Positions 34,021 to 42,333 of a stretch of DNA of 64,000 bases are shown here, one piece after another. The stretch covers positions 1-64,000 of the forward strand of contig JAFAFL010000069.1 in the NCBI GenBank assembly GCA_023423535.1. The letters run 5' to 3'. The number at the start of each line of letters is the position of its first letter. The first letter of the stretch is position 1. Source of the DNA: Pseudomonadota bacterium. Its GTDB lineage: Bacteria > Myxococcota > Myxococcia > Myxococcales > Myxococcaceae. The position numbers and the translations under genes were made by a program. A model generated the notes under the pieces. It had not been told where the DNA came from. It searched no databases and worked only from the letters and a program-made list of their open reading frames with translations.

Positions 34021-35733
34021 GTGTTCCTCATCGACAAACTGCTGCTCGTCGCCAGCGTCCTGATGATTCTCGGGATCCTGTCGAGCAAGTTCTCGGCGCG
34101 CTTCGGGGTGCCGGTGCTCGTGCTCTTCCTCGGGCTGGGGATGCTCGCGGGCAGCGAGGGCGTGGGGCGGATCCCCTTCGAGAACTACGAGTCCGCGCAC
34201 GCGATCGGGACGCTGGCGCTGGCGATCATCCTCTTCGACGGTGGCCTGCGAAGCCCGCTGGCGAGCCTGAAGGCGGCGTGGAAACCCTCGGCGGTGCTGG
34301 CCACGGCCGGCGTGCTCGTCACCTCGGTCGTCACCGGGCTCTTCGCCGCCTGGGTGCTCAGGCTCTCCGTCCTCGAAGGGCTGCTGCTCGGCAGCATCGT
34401 CGGCTCCACCGACGCGGCGGCGGTCTTCTCCCAGCTCCGCAACGCGGGCGTGAAGCTGCGGTTGCGCCTGGCCTCGACCCTCGAGATCGAGAGCGGCGCC
34501 AACGACCCGATGGCGATCTTCCTCACCATCGGCCTCTTGCAGGTGCTGACGAACCAGATCGCGTTCGGGCCGCAGCTCCTCCTCCTCTTCGCGCAGCAGA
34601 TGGGCGTGGGCCTCGCGGTCGGCGCCGGAGTGGGCTGGGGCGCGGTGAAGCTCATCAACCGCATCAACCTCGGCGCGGCGGGGCTCTATCCCCTGCTCAC
34701 CGCGTCGTGCGGCCTGCTCGCGTTCGGCGTGGCGGCGCTGCTCGGCGGCAGCGGGTTCCTCGCCATCTACGTGGGGGGGCTCGTGCTGGGGAACTCGAAG
34801 CTCGTGTTCCTGCGCGGCACGCTGCTCTTCCACGACGGCATCGCGTGGGCCGGCCAGATCGCGATGTTCGTGGTCCTCGGACTCCTCTCCAGCCCGAGCC
34901 AGCTCGTCGCCGTCGCCGGCCCGGCGCTGCTCATCGCCGCGGCGCTGATCTTCGTGGGACGCCCGCTGGCGGTGGTGCCGATGCTGCTGCCCTTCGGCTT
35001 CTCCTGGCGCGAGATCGTCCTCGTGAGCTGGGTCGGCCTGAAGGGCGCTGTGCCGATCATCCTCGCCACCTTTCCCCTTCTCTTCGGGATCGGCTCGGGG
35101 CCGGTCATCTTCAACGTTGTCTTCTTCGTCGTGCTCCTCTCGGCGGTGCTGCAGGGCGGGACATTGCCCTTCGTGGCGCGGAAGCTCGGCCTCGAGGAGC
35201 CGCCCGAGCCCTCCGCCCCGCTGTCCCTGGAGATCTCCTCGCTCCGGGACGTGGAGGCGGAGATCGTGGACTACTCGGTGCGCGAGGACTCGCGGGCGGC
35301 GAACCGGATGCTGCGCGAGCTGGCGCTCCCCGAGGGCGCGGTCGTTGCACTCATCAGCCGGGGCAAGACGATCATCCCCCCGCGCGGGTCGAGCCGGATC
35401 GTCCCCGGCGACCACGTCTTCGTCGTCAGCGACCGCGAATCGCGCCGGCCGGTGGACCGCGTCTTCGCCAGCATGAAGGACCACGAGCGCACGGAGATCC
35501 TCGCCGAGTTCCCCCTCGCCGCCACGACCACCGCGGGAGACCTCGCGGCGCTCTACGATCTGCGCACCGGCGAGCGCGCGGACCGCACCCTCGACGAGAT
35601 GATCCGGGCAAGGAACTCGGCGCCGCAAACCGGGGACGTCTTCATCATCGGCGCGGTGCGCCTGCGCGTGCGCGAGGTGAGGGACGGGCGAGTGACCGTC
35701 GTGGGCCTCGCGCTCGGGCCGGACCACGAGTGA
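34021..35733 (+). CDS. nhaP2: K+/H+ antiporter, CvrA/NhaP2 type
   Basis: 570 aa, GTG start at 34021. About 12-13 membrane segments with CPA1 motifs: LALAIILFDGGLRS (helix 3), GSIVGSTDAAAVF with the ion-binding Asp (about 125), and ASTLEIESGANDPMAIF (about 155). A cytosolic tail from about residue 395 contains a TrkA-C type domain (MLRELALPEGAVVALISRG) that usually binds ligands and gates transport. Role: potassium or sodium efflux in exchange for protons. Monocistronic, with a hairpin 15 nt after the stop. Confidence 0.88.
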   Translation: MFLIDKLLLVASVLMILGILSSKFSARFGVPVLVLFLGLGMLAGSEGVGRIPFENYESAHAIGTLALAIILFDGGLRSPLASLKAAWKPSAVLATAGVLVTSVVTGLFAAWVLRLSVLEGLLLGSIVGSTDAAAVFSQLRNAGVKLRLRLASTLEIESGANDPMAIFLTIGLLQVLTNQIAFGPQLLLLFAQQMGVGLAVGAGVGWGAVKLINRINLGAAGLYPLLTASCGLLAFGVAALLGGSGFLAIYVGGLVLGNSKLVFLRGTLLFHDGIAWAGQIAMFVVLGLLSSPSQLVAVAGPALLIAAALIFVGRPLAVVPMLLPFGFSWREIVLVSWVGLKGAVPIILATFPLLFGIGSGPVIFNVVFFVVLLSAVLQGGTLPFVARKLGLEEPPEPSAPLSLEISSLRDVEAEIVDYSVREDSRAANRMLRELALPEGAVVALISRGKTIIPPRGSSRIVPGDHVFVVSDRESRRPVDRVFASMKDHERTEILAEFPLAATTTAGDLAALYDLRTGERADRTLDEMIRARNSAPQTGDVFIIGAVRLRVREVRDGRVTVVGLALGPDHE

Positions 35734-35748
35734 CGGGGCGCCACATCA

Positions 35749-35774
35749 CTCCTCCTCAGAAATCCGAGGAGGAG
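35749..35774 (+). terminator. Terminator-like hairpin after the K+/H+ antiporter gene
   Basis: Perfect 9-bp stem CTCCTCCTC / GAGGAGGAG with an 8-nt loop (AGAAATCC), 15 nt after the stop. Followed by CCGCCTTCCCTT rather than a clean T-run. Confidence 0.55.
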
Positions 35775-35820
35775 CCGCCTTCCCTTGAAGCCGACGCCGG
35801 AATGCACGTATCCCTCGGCC

Positions 35821-36252
35821 ATGCGTACCCTCCCGATCTGCGCCCTCGTCCTGCTCACGCTCTCAGGCTGCGGGCCCACTGAAATCGCACCGGACCTCCA
35901 CGGAACGCTCGTGCTCGGCCAGAGCGTCGAAGCGCCCACTGAAGGGATCCTCTGCATCAGCGCGCGGGACACCTCGTCCACCCGCGAGGGCCGCTCGCTC
36001 GAGATGAAGCTCCTGCGCGTTGACGTCCGAGACGTGACCTTCCCGTTCGAGTTCGTTCTCGAAGGACAGGGCGGCCCGGCGACCCACACGAAGTGGCGTG
36101 CCGTCGCCACCGTTCACCCCGAGGGTGACTGCCTGGATGACGGCGCCAATCTCGGTGGCGCGACGGAGTTCGAGCTGCGCTGCGAGCCCTCTGGCGACGA
36201 GGACCGGAAGTGCGCCGACGCCGAAGTGGAGCTCGTTCTCGAGAGGGCGTGA
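35821..36252 (+). CDS. Small predicted lipoprotein, unknown function
   Basis: 143 aa from ATG 35821; the frame is open 12 codons earlier, but the signal sequence MRTLPICALVLLTLSGCGP starts here and ends in lipobox LSGC. The mature part is beta-like and polar, with four further cysteines (ILCISA, GDCLDD, LRCEPS, RKCADA) that could make two disulfides. No family recognised. It lies between two hairpins, so probably has its own transcript. Confidence 0.72.
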   Translation: MRTLPICALVLLTLSGCGPTEIAPDLHGTLVLGQSVEAPTEGILCISARDTSSTREGRSLEMKLLRVDVRDVTFPFEFVLEGQGGPATHTKWRAVATVHPEGDCLDDGANLGGATEFELRCEPSGDEDRKCADAEVELVLERA

Positions 36253-36256
36253 AGCG

Positions 36257-36277
36257 GCGCCCCAGCCGCCGGGGCGC
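36257..36277 (+). terminator. Hairpin after the small lipoprotein gene
   Basis: 7-bp GC stem GCGCCCC / GGGGCGC with a 7-nt loop, 4 nt after the stop; no T-run close by. Stem strength and position support a terminator. Confidence 0.45.
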
Positions 36278-36300
36278 ACTGGCGTTACCTTTCCCTCGTC

Positions 36301-36879
36301 ATGAAACGGGAACCGCGGCGCGCCACCTATGAGGACATCGAGCGGCTTCCGGAGCACCTGACCGGTGAGCTCATCGACGGGGAGCTCTTCGTCTCGCCTC
36401 GGCCCGCCGGCCCGCACACGTTCGCCTCCTCCGGCCTCGGCTACGAGCTGATCGGCCTCTTCCAGCGCGGCCTCAACGGGCCGGGCGGCTGGTGGATCGT
36501 CCACGAGCCGGAGCTGCATTTCGGTGAGGACGTGCTCGTTCCCGACCTCGCCGGCTGGCGCCAGGAGCGCATGGCCGTCTATCCGCGCGCTGCCTACGTC
36601 ACTCTCGCTCCCGACTGGGTGTGCGAAGTGCTCTCGCCCTCCACCGCGGTCCTGGACAGGAAGCTGAAGCTGCAGCGCTATGCGCGCGCAGAGGTCCGGG
36701 GCGTGTGGCTCATCGACCCTGCGCTGAAGACCCTCGAGGTCCTCCGCCTCGAAGGAGGTCGGTGGATGCTGCTCGATACGTACTCGCACCTCGACCGGGT
36801 GCGCGCGGAGCCGTTCGAAGCGGTCGAGCTCGACCTCTCGTCACTCTGGCTCCCCGAGGTCCACGACTCCGCCGGCTGA
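36301..36879 (+). CDS. Uma2/DUF820 family putative restriction endonuclease fold protein
   Basis: 192 aa. Family layout: N-terminal TYEDIERLPEHLTGELIDGEL, then the PD-(D/E)XK-like core with VPDLAGWRQERM (Asp about 81), WVCEVLSPSTAVLDRKLKLQ (Glu about 104, Lys about 119) and GVWLIDP. Uma2 proteins have the catalytic residues of nucleases, but their cellular role is not established; they occur in large families in cyanobacteria and myxobacteria. It is followed tail-to-tail, after 28 bp, by an ATP-grasp gene on the minus strand. Confidence 0.85.
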   Translation: MKREPRRATYEDIERLPEHLTGELIDGELFVSPRPAGPHTFASSGLGYELIGLFQRGLNGPGGWWIVHEPELHFGEDVLVPDLAGWRQERMAVYPRAAYVTLAPDWVCEVLSPSTAVLDRKLKLQRYARAEVRGVWLIDPALKTLEVLRLEGGRWMLLDTYSHLDRVRAEPFEAVELDLSSLWLPEVHDSAG

Positions 36880-36907
36880 TCCGGCGGAGCGCTTGGCACG
36901 CAGCGAA

Positions 36908-38113
36908 CTACGCCGTGGCGCGGCTCGGGGGCGGAAGCGCGGCGTGGAACTCCGCCTTGATCCGCGTGCGGTACTGCTCGAGCAGCGCGTCGATCCGCTC
37001 CGGGGACTGCGAGCGCACGATGAACCCCACGTGGTTCTTCCGCTGCACCCGGTAGACGATCTCGGGATCATTGAAGGAACCGGTGTCCGGCCACTCCTGC
37101 CGCGCGAGCGAGATGACCACGCCCGCGTAGTCCTCGCGCACCGCCGGCGCCCGCCACGCCGCGCCCTCCCCGCCCAGCTCCAGCGCCGCCCACTCCGCCC
37201 AGAGGTTCACGCCGGTCGCGGCCTCGACCATCTCCGCGATGTTCGCGCCGCCCACGCGCGCCGAGGTCTCGATGAAGTACGGCACCCCGTCCCCACGCCC
37301 GACGATGAACTCGGTGTGCGACGCGCCGAGCCCCAACCTGAATCCCTCGAGCACCGCTGCATTCGCCACCTTCAAGCGCTTCGACAGCTCGCCCTCCCGA
37401 GGAAGGATCCGCGTCGCGTAGATGCCACCCTCCTGCGCCACCTCCAGCAGCGGCCGGTGGTAGCCGGAGGCCTCGGCGAAGCAGACCTTCCCGTCCGCCA
37501 CCAGCGAGTCGACGTGGAACATCTCGCCGTCGATCATCCGCTCCATCAGGTAGAACGACTGGTCGTCGCCGAGTCCGTGGATGACCTCCCACGCGGCTTC
37601 CGCCGAGTGCACCTTGCGGATGCCCACCGCGGACGCCTCGAAGCGCGGCTTGATCAGCCAGGGCCCCGAAACCTCACGCAGGAACTCGCCGACCTTCGCG
37701 TGATCGAAGAGCCCGGTGAACGCCGGCACCGGAATGCCCAGCTCCTGCGCACGCACGCGCATCGCCAGCTTGTCGCGGAACAGCCGCGCCGCCGACTCGC
37801 CGAGCCCCGGCAGCCGGAAGTGCTCGCGCAGGTGCGCCGCCACCTCCACGTCGTAGTCGTCGAGCGCGACGATCCGATCGAAGCGGTGCTCGCGGCGCAG
37901 CCAAGCCACCGTGTTGATGAGGTGCCGCCGGTTCTCGAACGAGGGCGTGACGAAGAAGCCATCGAGGCTCTCCTTCGCCCACGGCTCGTGCACGGTGGAC
38001 TCGGTGGTGAGGAGCATCACGCGAGAGCCCTCGGCCTTGATGCGCTCGAGGAAGGCGTTGCCCTTGAAGTAGCAGGAAATGGCGAGGACGGTCGGCTTGT
38101 GGGGGGCGTTCAC
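36908..38113 (-). CDS. ATP-grasp domain protein, carbamoyl-phosphate-synthase-like
   Basis: 401 aa from GTG 38113. An N-terminal preATP-grasp domain (TVLAISCYFKGNAFLERI, then IVALDDYDVEVAAHLREHF near 87) precedes the ATP-grasp core: GPWLIKPRFEASAVGIRKV (about 150), FHVDSLVADGKVCFAEASG (about 200), and metal residues in VPYFIETSARVGGANIAEM (about 285). This is the amino-acid ligase/biotin-carboxylase-like subgroup (LysX, YwfE and related). Substrate unknown; possible reactions are dipeptide formation or carboxyl-amine ligation. It stands alone and is not part of the operon at 28-32 kb. Confidence 0.85.
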   Translation of the reverse strand: MNAPHKPTVLAISCYFKGNAFLERIKAEGSRVMLLTTESTVHEPWAKESLDGFFVTPSFENRRHLINTVAWLRREHRFDRIVALDDYDVEVAAHLREHFRLPGLGESAARLFRDKLAMRVRAQELGIPVPAFTGLFDHAKVGEFLREVSGPWLIKPRFEASAVGIRKVHSAEAAWEVIHGLGDDQSFYLMERMIDGEMFHVDSLVADGKVCFAEASGYHRPLLEVAQEGGIYATRILPREGELSKRLKVANAAVLEGFRLGLGASHTEFIVGRGDGVPYFIETSARVGGANIAEMVEAATGVNLWAEWAALELGGEGAAWRAPAVREDYAGVVISLARQEWPDTGSFNDPEIVYRVQRKNHVGFIVRSQSPERIDALLEQYRTRIKAEFHAALPPPSRATA

Positions 38114-38274
38114 GGCCGCGCAGGCTAGCCGACGACCCGGGGGCCAAGACCAGAGGGGGGCCCAACCGTCAGGCACCGTGCGATTCAGCCCCGGAGGGAA
38201 GGCCTCGGCGCCCCGCCCTTCGCCTGAACGCCCGGCCGCTGCCGTAGCGGTGACCGGTACCCAACGTTTCCCGC

Positions 38275-38796
38275 GTGGACACGAACAGGGAAGAGCACCC
38301 GACAGGTTGGCGCCGCACCGCCTCCGAGATCATCGCCCCCGGCGTCGAGGCCGGCCTCATCGCCGGCGCGGTGATGCTGCTTCTGGCGGTCATCCACGCC
38401 CAGTTGACAGGCCTCGGCTTCACCTGGCCGCTGCAGCGCGTGGCGGACGGTGTGCTCGAGGGCCGCGCGGCCTCGCAGGGCGCTTCGGGAGCCATCGCCG
38501 GCGCGGCGATCCACTTCGCGGTCAGCGCGGTGTGGGGCGTGCTCTTCGTGGCGCTCGCGCCGCGCGGCATTCCGCTGATGGCCGCCGCCGGGCTGGGCCT
38601 CGCCTTCGGGCTGATGGTCTTCCTCGTGATGACCTGGATGGTGGTGCCCTGGGCGGACGACGCCATGTGGCAGACGGTCCCCAAGAGCGTGCTCTTCCTC
38701 TACCACCTCGTCTTCGGCGCGCTGCTCCCGCTCGGGGTCCCGCTCCGTCGGCAGATCACCCGCACCGCCAACGCGCCGAGGCGCCAGACCGCCTGA
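38275..38796 (+). CDS. Integral membrane protein, unknown
   Basis: 173 aa, GTG start. Four hydrophobic segments, at about 30-50, 75-95, 100-120 and 135-155. No family recognised. It is followed after 13 bp by a gene of the same type; the shared pattern APGVEAGLIAGAVMLL versus VPGAVAGVVGGTLMLI and the equal spacing of helices suggest a tandem duplication. Likely a two-gene unit with GGAGGA before the second start. Confidence 0.72.
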   Translation: MDTNREEHPTGWRRTASEIIAPGVEAGLIAGAVMLLLAVIHAQLTGLGFTWPLQRVADGVLEGRAASQGASGAIAGAAIHFAVSAVWGVLFVALAPRGIPLMAAAGLGLAFGLMVFLVMTWMVVPWADDAMWQTVPKSVLFLYHLVFGALLPLGVPLRRQITRTANAPRRQTA

Positions 38797-38809
38797 CCCG
38801 GAGGAGAAC

Positions 38810-39475
38810 ATGAAGAGACACATCGCCACCGCCGCCGCCACCACCACCCGCGAGAGCCGCACCCTCCCCGGCGAGGGCCGTCTCTTCTTCAGCGAGACCG
38901 CCGTCCCCGGCGCCGTCGCAGGCGTCGTGGGCGGCACGCTGATGCTCATCGTGTACGGGCTCTTCTCGCTCGCGCACGGCAGCGGCTTCTTCGCGCTGCC
39001 GAAGATGATCGCCGGGATCTTCTGGCGCGACCTGCCCACGCTCGCGATGCCCGCCAGCGCGATCCTCCTGGGCCTCGTCATCCACTACGCGGTGGCGATC
39101 GGCGTGGCCACCACCTGGTCGCTCATCGTCCCGCGCCGGCGCCGCGATTCCTTCGTCGCGCCGTCGGCGGAGGGCATGGCGCTCTTCGTGCTCGGGCTCG
39201 TGTTCACCGGGATCGTCTTCGTGGTGCTCAACTGGTTCATCATGTCCTTCATCAGCCCGCCGATGCGCCGCGAGCTGATGCATGGCGCGTGGCTGCTCGC
39301 GCACGTGCCCTTCGCCTTCTCGCTGGCCCTCGTCCTCGCGACGCGCGACAGCCGCTGGGTCGCCCGTCACGGCGCCCGCGAGCTGCCCATCCGCCCCGGC
39401 TTCGTCACCGCGCCCGGGCACGTGCACACGCGGACGGTGACGACGACGACGACGACGCGTCCCGTCCACGTCTGA
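38810..39475 (+). CDS. Integral membrane protein, unknown (paralogue of the upstream gene)
   Basis: 221 aa, ATG preceded by GGAGGA. Four hydrophobic segments (about 35-55, 85-105, 122-142, 160-178), an N-terminal Ala/Thr stretch and a C-terminal tail with six consecutive threonines (VTTTTTTRP). Helix order and glycine patterns mirror the preceding protein. No enzyme motif is present; the two could form a heteromer. Confidence 0.72.
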   Translation: MKRHIATAAATTTRESRTLPGEGRLFFSETAVPGAVAGVVGGTLMLIVYGLFSLAHGSGFFALPKMIAGIFWRDLPTLAMPASAILLGLVIHYAVAIGVATTWSLIVPRRRRDSFVAPSAEGMALFVLGLVFTGIVFVVLNWFIMSFISPPMRRELMHGAWLLAHVPFAFSLALVLATRDSRWVARHGARELPIRPGFVTAPGHVHTRTVTTTTTTRPVHV

Positions 39476-39490
39476 GCCGGTGGCGGTGCG

Positions 39491-40297
39491 CTACGGGCTG
39501 CCGGTCTCCGCCACCGCGGCGTCCGGCGGCGCGGGAGCCACCGGAGGGGCGGCGGGCGGAGGCGAAGGCGCTGCGCCGGCCCCCGAGAAGGTGGCAATGG
39601 CGCGGTTCCACTGCCGGGTGAGGACCTCCTCGCGCGAGAGCACGAGGTCCACGTTCCGGTCGCCGTACTTCCGGCGCTCCTCGGTCAGCGCGGCGGTCTC
39701 CTTCTGCTGCGCGCGAAGCTGCTCCAGCGTCCGGTCGAGCTCCACCCGCTGCTCCGGCCCCAGCTTCGCCGCCAGCGCCTCCAGTTGCCGCATGTCGGCC
39801 TCGGCATCCACGCTGCCCGCCACCGCGCGACGCGAGATGACGTCGCCCACCACCCGCTCCAGCTCCCGCACATCGCGCTCGGAGAGCCCCAGTCCCCGGC
39901 GCGCCCGCTCCTGGGCTTCGGCGTGGCGCTTCACCACCGAGACCTGCGCCATCGCCCCACCGTCCGCGCTCTCGGCCTTCGACAGGTCGGCGAGCATCTG
40001 CGCGTAGAGCGAGAGCGTCTGCTCCTGGTACTCGATGAAGCGCTCGAGCTTCGCTTCCTTGATGAGGTAGGGCGCGGCGGCGTCTTCGGCCGACTCGCTC
40101 GGCAGCGCGTCCAGCCCGGCCTCGCCGCCCTCCGGCTCGCCGTGGACGGCTCCACCGGTCCCACCGGTCTCACCGGCGGCCGGTGGCCTGGCGGTGTCGG
40201 CACCCGGCTCCGCGCCGAAGCGGCAGCCCGCGAAGGGTCCTGCGACGAGAACGGCGAGGAGGAGGAGGGGCACGGGCGGGGTTTGCAGGCTTCGCAC
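39491..40297 (-). CDS. Predicted coiled-coil lipoprotein
   Basis: 268 aa, GTG start. Signal sequence ending in lipobox PFAGC (Cys25), a Gly/Glu/Pro linker, then a long charged helical region (about 75-230) with heptad-like spacing (KLERFIEYQEQTLSLYAQML, ERVVGDVISRRAVAGS, QLRAQQKETAALTEERRKYG). The tail is Ala/Pro-rich. Probably anchored in the envelope; no family recognised. Its 3' end faces the membrane-protein pair across 15 bp. Confidence 0.7.
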   Translation of the reverse strand: MRSLQTPPVPLLLLAVLVAGPFAGCRFGAEPGADTARPPAAGETGGTGGAVHGEPEGGEAGLDALPSESAEDAAAPYLIKEAKLERFIEYQEQTLSLYAQMLADLSKAESADGGAMAQVSVVKRHAEAQERARRGLGLSERDVRELERVVGDVISRRAVAGSVDAEADMRQLEALAAKLGPEQRVELDRTLEQLRAQQKETAALTEERRKYGDRNVDLVLSREEVLTRQWNRAIATFSGAGAAPSPPPAAPPVAPAPPDAAVAETGSP

Positions 40298-40411
40298 GCG
40301 CGCCGGACCCTAGGACAAAGGCTCCGACCTGAACAGTCGCCGCGAATCCTTTGACCAGTGCCGGTGGGTTCAGGTACGAGGGCCGTCCGCCACGAGGCGG
40401 GTGGAGGAAAC

Positions 40412-40906
40412 TTGCGGATTTTCCTGGTTCGGCACGCGGACGCGGACGCGGAGATTCCCGAGGGCCTGGGCGACGATGCCCGCGCCCTCACCGCCCGGGC
40501 CCGGCCGCTCGCGCTCTCGCACTTCACCGCGCTGGCCGAGCGGATGGAGAAGGTGGATCTCATCCTCTGCAGCCCCCTCGTTCGGGCGGTGCAGACGGCG
40601 ACCATCCTCTCCCTCGCCATCAAGCACGAGGGCTCCCTCCGCGCGAACCGCAGCCTCCTCCCGGACATGCCGGTGGGCTCGCTGGACGCGGTCCTCACCG
40701 AGCACGCGGGCGAGAACCTCGTCCTCGTCGGCCACCAGCCCTCCATGGGCGCCATGGCGTCGCACCTGCTGGGGATGCAGAACTTCCCCAAGCCGGTGAA
40801 CCCGGGCACCGTCATCGCCCTCGAGCGCCCGGACGGTGAGCCCGGCGCGCAGGCCCGCCTCCTCTTCTACGCGGCCCCGAACCAGTCGGTGCTGGAGAGC
40901 CTGTAG
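40412..40906 (+). CDS. sixA: SixA-like phosphohistidine phosphatase
   Basis: 164 aa from TTG 40412. This start is chosen because GGAGG lies at 40403-40407, 4 nt upstream, and LRIFLVRHADAD is how the family begins; an ATG or GTG start 18 codons earlier has no support. The histidine phosphatase motif RHA is at residue 7, and the second catalytic His is in LVLVGHQPSM near 112. SixA removes phosphate from phosphohistidine on Hpt domains or the phosphotransferase protein NPr. Followed by cyaY after 3 bp. Confidence 0.85.
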   Translation: MRIFLVRHADADAEIPEGLGDDARALTARARPLALSHFTALAERMEKVDLILCSPLVRAVQTATILSLAIKHEGSLRANRSLLPDMPVGSLDAVLTEHAGENLVLVGHQPSMGAMASHLLGMQNFPKPVNPGTVIALERPDGEPGAQARLLFYAAPNQSVLESL

Positions 40907-40909
40907 GAC

Positions 40910-41248
40910 ATGGCTCCGCTCGACGAGCCCGGCTACGACGCGGAGGTCTCGCGCGCGTTCAAGCGGATCGTCGCCGCGGCGGACGCGGCCGATCCGGACC
41001 GGCTCGAGTGCGACGCCACCGCGGACATGATCACCCTCTCCTCGTCGTCGGGGGAGAAGGTGGTGGTGAACACGCAGCGCGCCGTCCGGCAGATCTGGGT
41101 CGCCGGCGGCGGTGAGGGCATCCACTTCTCGTGGGACGAAGCGGCCGGCGCCTGGCGCGACGACAAGGGCCGCGGCCTCGAGCTGCTCTCCTTCGTGGAC
41201 GGCGTGGTCGAGGGCATGAGCGGCGAGCGCCTCGGCCTCGTTCCCTAG
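40910..41248 (+). CDS. cyaY: CyaY, bacterial frataxin
   Basis: 112 aa, the usual length. The conserved frataxin sheet is visible in VVVNTQRAVRQIWVAGGGEG and HFSWDEAAGAWRDDKG, and the acidic N-terminal helix binds iron. CyaY modulates cysteine desulfurase in iron-sulfur assembly. It is 3 bp downstream of sixA, so likely cotranscribed. Its stop overlaps that of the convergent regulator gene by 4 bp (41245-41248). Confidence 0.9.
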   Translation: MAPLDEPGYDAEVSRAFKRIVAAADAADPDRLECDATADMITLSSSSGEKVVVNTQRAVRQIWVAGGGEGIHFSWDEAAGAWRDDKGRGLELLSFVDGVVEGMSGERLGLVP

Positions 41249-42333
41249 CCGAGGCTGATCCGGTCGCGGACCTTCCGCTCGCCCGCGTCCACCGCGTTCC
41301 CGCCCGAGGCCTGCGCCCGGCGGAGCGCCTCCGAGGCCTCCTTCATCAGTGAGCCGAAGCTGACCTGGCCCCCCGCGCCGCCCGAGGCCGCACCGCCCGC
41401 CTGGGCAACCTCACCCGCCGCCGCCGAGGCCGTCCCCGTTCCCGGCTCGTACGTGGCCACGCCCACCGAGGCGGTGCCCCCGGTAAGGCTCTGCAGTGCG
41501 CCGAGGTTGTCCCGGAGCCTCCCCGCCACCGTCAGCGCGCCGTCCCGCCCGGTGTGCGGAAGGAAGACGAGGAACCGCTCGTCCCCGAACGGCACCGCGA
41601 GGTCGATGTCCCGGATGCAGCGCGACACCGTGCCCAGCGCCTCGGCGAGAACCGCCGTCCGCTCCTGCGCGCCGAAGCCCGCGGTCCGCCCGGCGAACCC
41701 ATCGAGCGCGACGAGCAGCAGCGCCACCGGGTACCGGTAGCGGCGCGACCGCTTCACCTCGGTGAGGAGGAACTTCTTGAAGAAGCCGAAGTCGGCGGTG
41801 TTCTGCGCCGCGCCGGTCGCGTCGTCTGCGCCGCTCAGCCCGGGGACGAACCCTGTCGCAGCGCCCCCACCCGCTCCAGAAAGGCCCGGCGTTGCACTCG
41901 GCGTGGCGGGTGGAACCGAGGCCGCGGCCACCTGGGCCCCGAGCTCCGCCTCCAACCGCTCGACCCGCTCGGCGAGCTCCCGCAGGCGCAGCACGCTGCG
42001 GACGGTGCCGACGACGAGCGTCCGCTTCAGCGGCCCCACCATCCAGCCGTCCGCCCCGGCGCCGGCGGCGTGCGGCTCGGGGTCCTCCTCCTCCGGCGGG
42101 TAGATGAGCACCACCGGGCAGCGCGGGAGCAACTGCTTCGCCTTGCGGCAGAGCGTCTCCCCGTCGAACTGCGCGGTGGCCGCGGTGAGGATGAGGTCCA
42201 GCTCGCCCGCGCGGATCCGCTCCACCGCCTCGTCGAGGTAGTGGACGACCTTCACTTCGAAGCCCATCCCCTCGAGGTGCCGGCGCAGGACGCTCGACAC
42301 CGGCAGGGCTGGATCCGCGACGAGCGCCTTCAC
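41245..42333 (-). CDS. Pseudo-receiver plus degenerate GGDEF domain protein
   Basis: 362 aa. Residues 1-115 have a receiver-like fold, but the phosphoacceptor position in DLILTAATAQFDG is Ala51 instead of Asp. A coiled linker (RLRELAERVERLEAEL) and an Ala/Gly-rich stretch lead to a GGDEF-like domain (about 180-310) with R-YRYPVALLLVALDGF and the site FGDER (249-253) in place of GGDEF. Neither phosphorylation nor c-di-GMP synthesis looks possible; a scaffold or c-di-GMP-independent role is likely. It starts 1 nt after the frr stop, so it belongs to the rpsB-tsf-pyrH-frr operon. The C-terminus is Gly/Ala-rich. Confidence 0.82.
   Translation of the reverse strand: MKALVADPALPVSSVLRRHLEGMGFEVKVVHYLDEAVERIRAGELDLILTAATAQFDGETLCRKAKQLLPRCPVVLIYPPEEEDPEPHAAGAGADGWMVGPLKRTLVVGTVRSVLRLRELAERVERLEAELGAQVAAASVPPATPSATPGLSGAGGGAATGFVPGLSGADDATGAAQNTADFGFFKKFLLTEVKRSRRYRYPVALLLVALDGFAGRTAGFGAQERTAVLAEALGTVSRCIRDIDLAVPFGDERFLVFLPHTGRDGALTVAGRLRDNLGALQSLTGGTASVGVATYEPGTGTASAAAGEVAQAGGAASGGAGGQVSFGSLMKEASEALRRAQASGGNAVDAGERKVRDRISLG

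Noticed and set aside
40331..40347. A second LexA box near the SixA gene (CTGAAC at 40329-40334)
   Set aside because: Only the CTGAAC half matches; the other half of the consensus fails at most positions.
41245..42333. Active diguanylate cyclase
   Set aside because: The GGDEF signature is FGDER and the receiver Asp is replaced, so catalytic activity is not supported.
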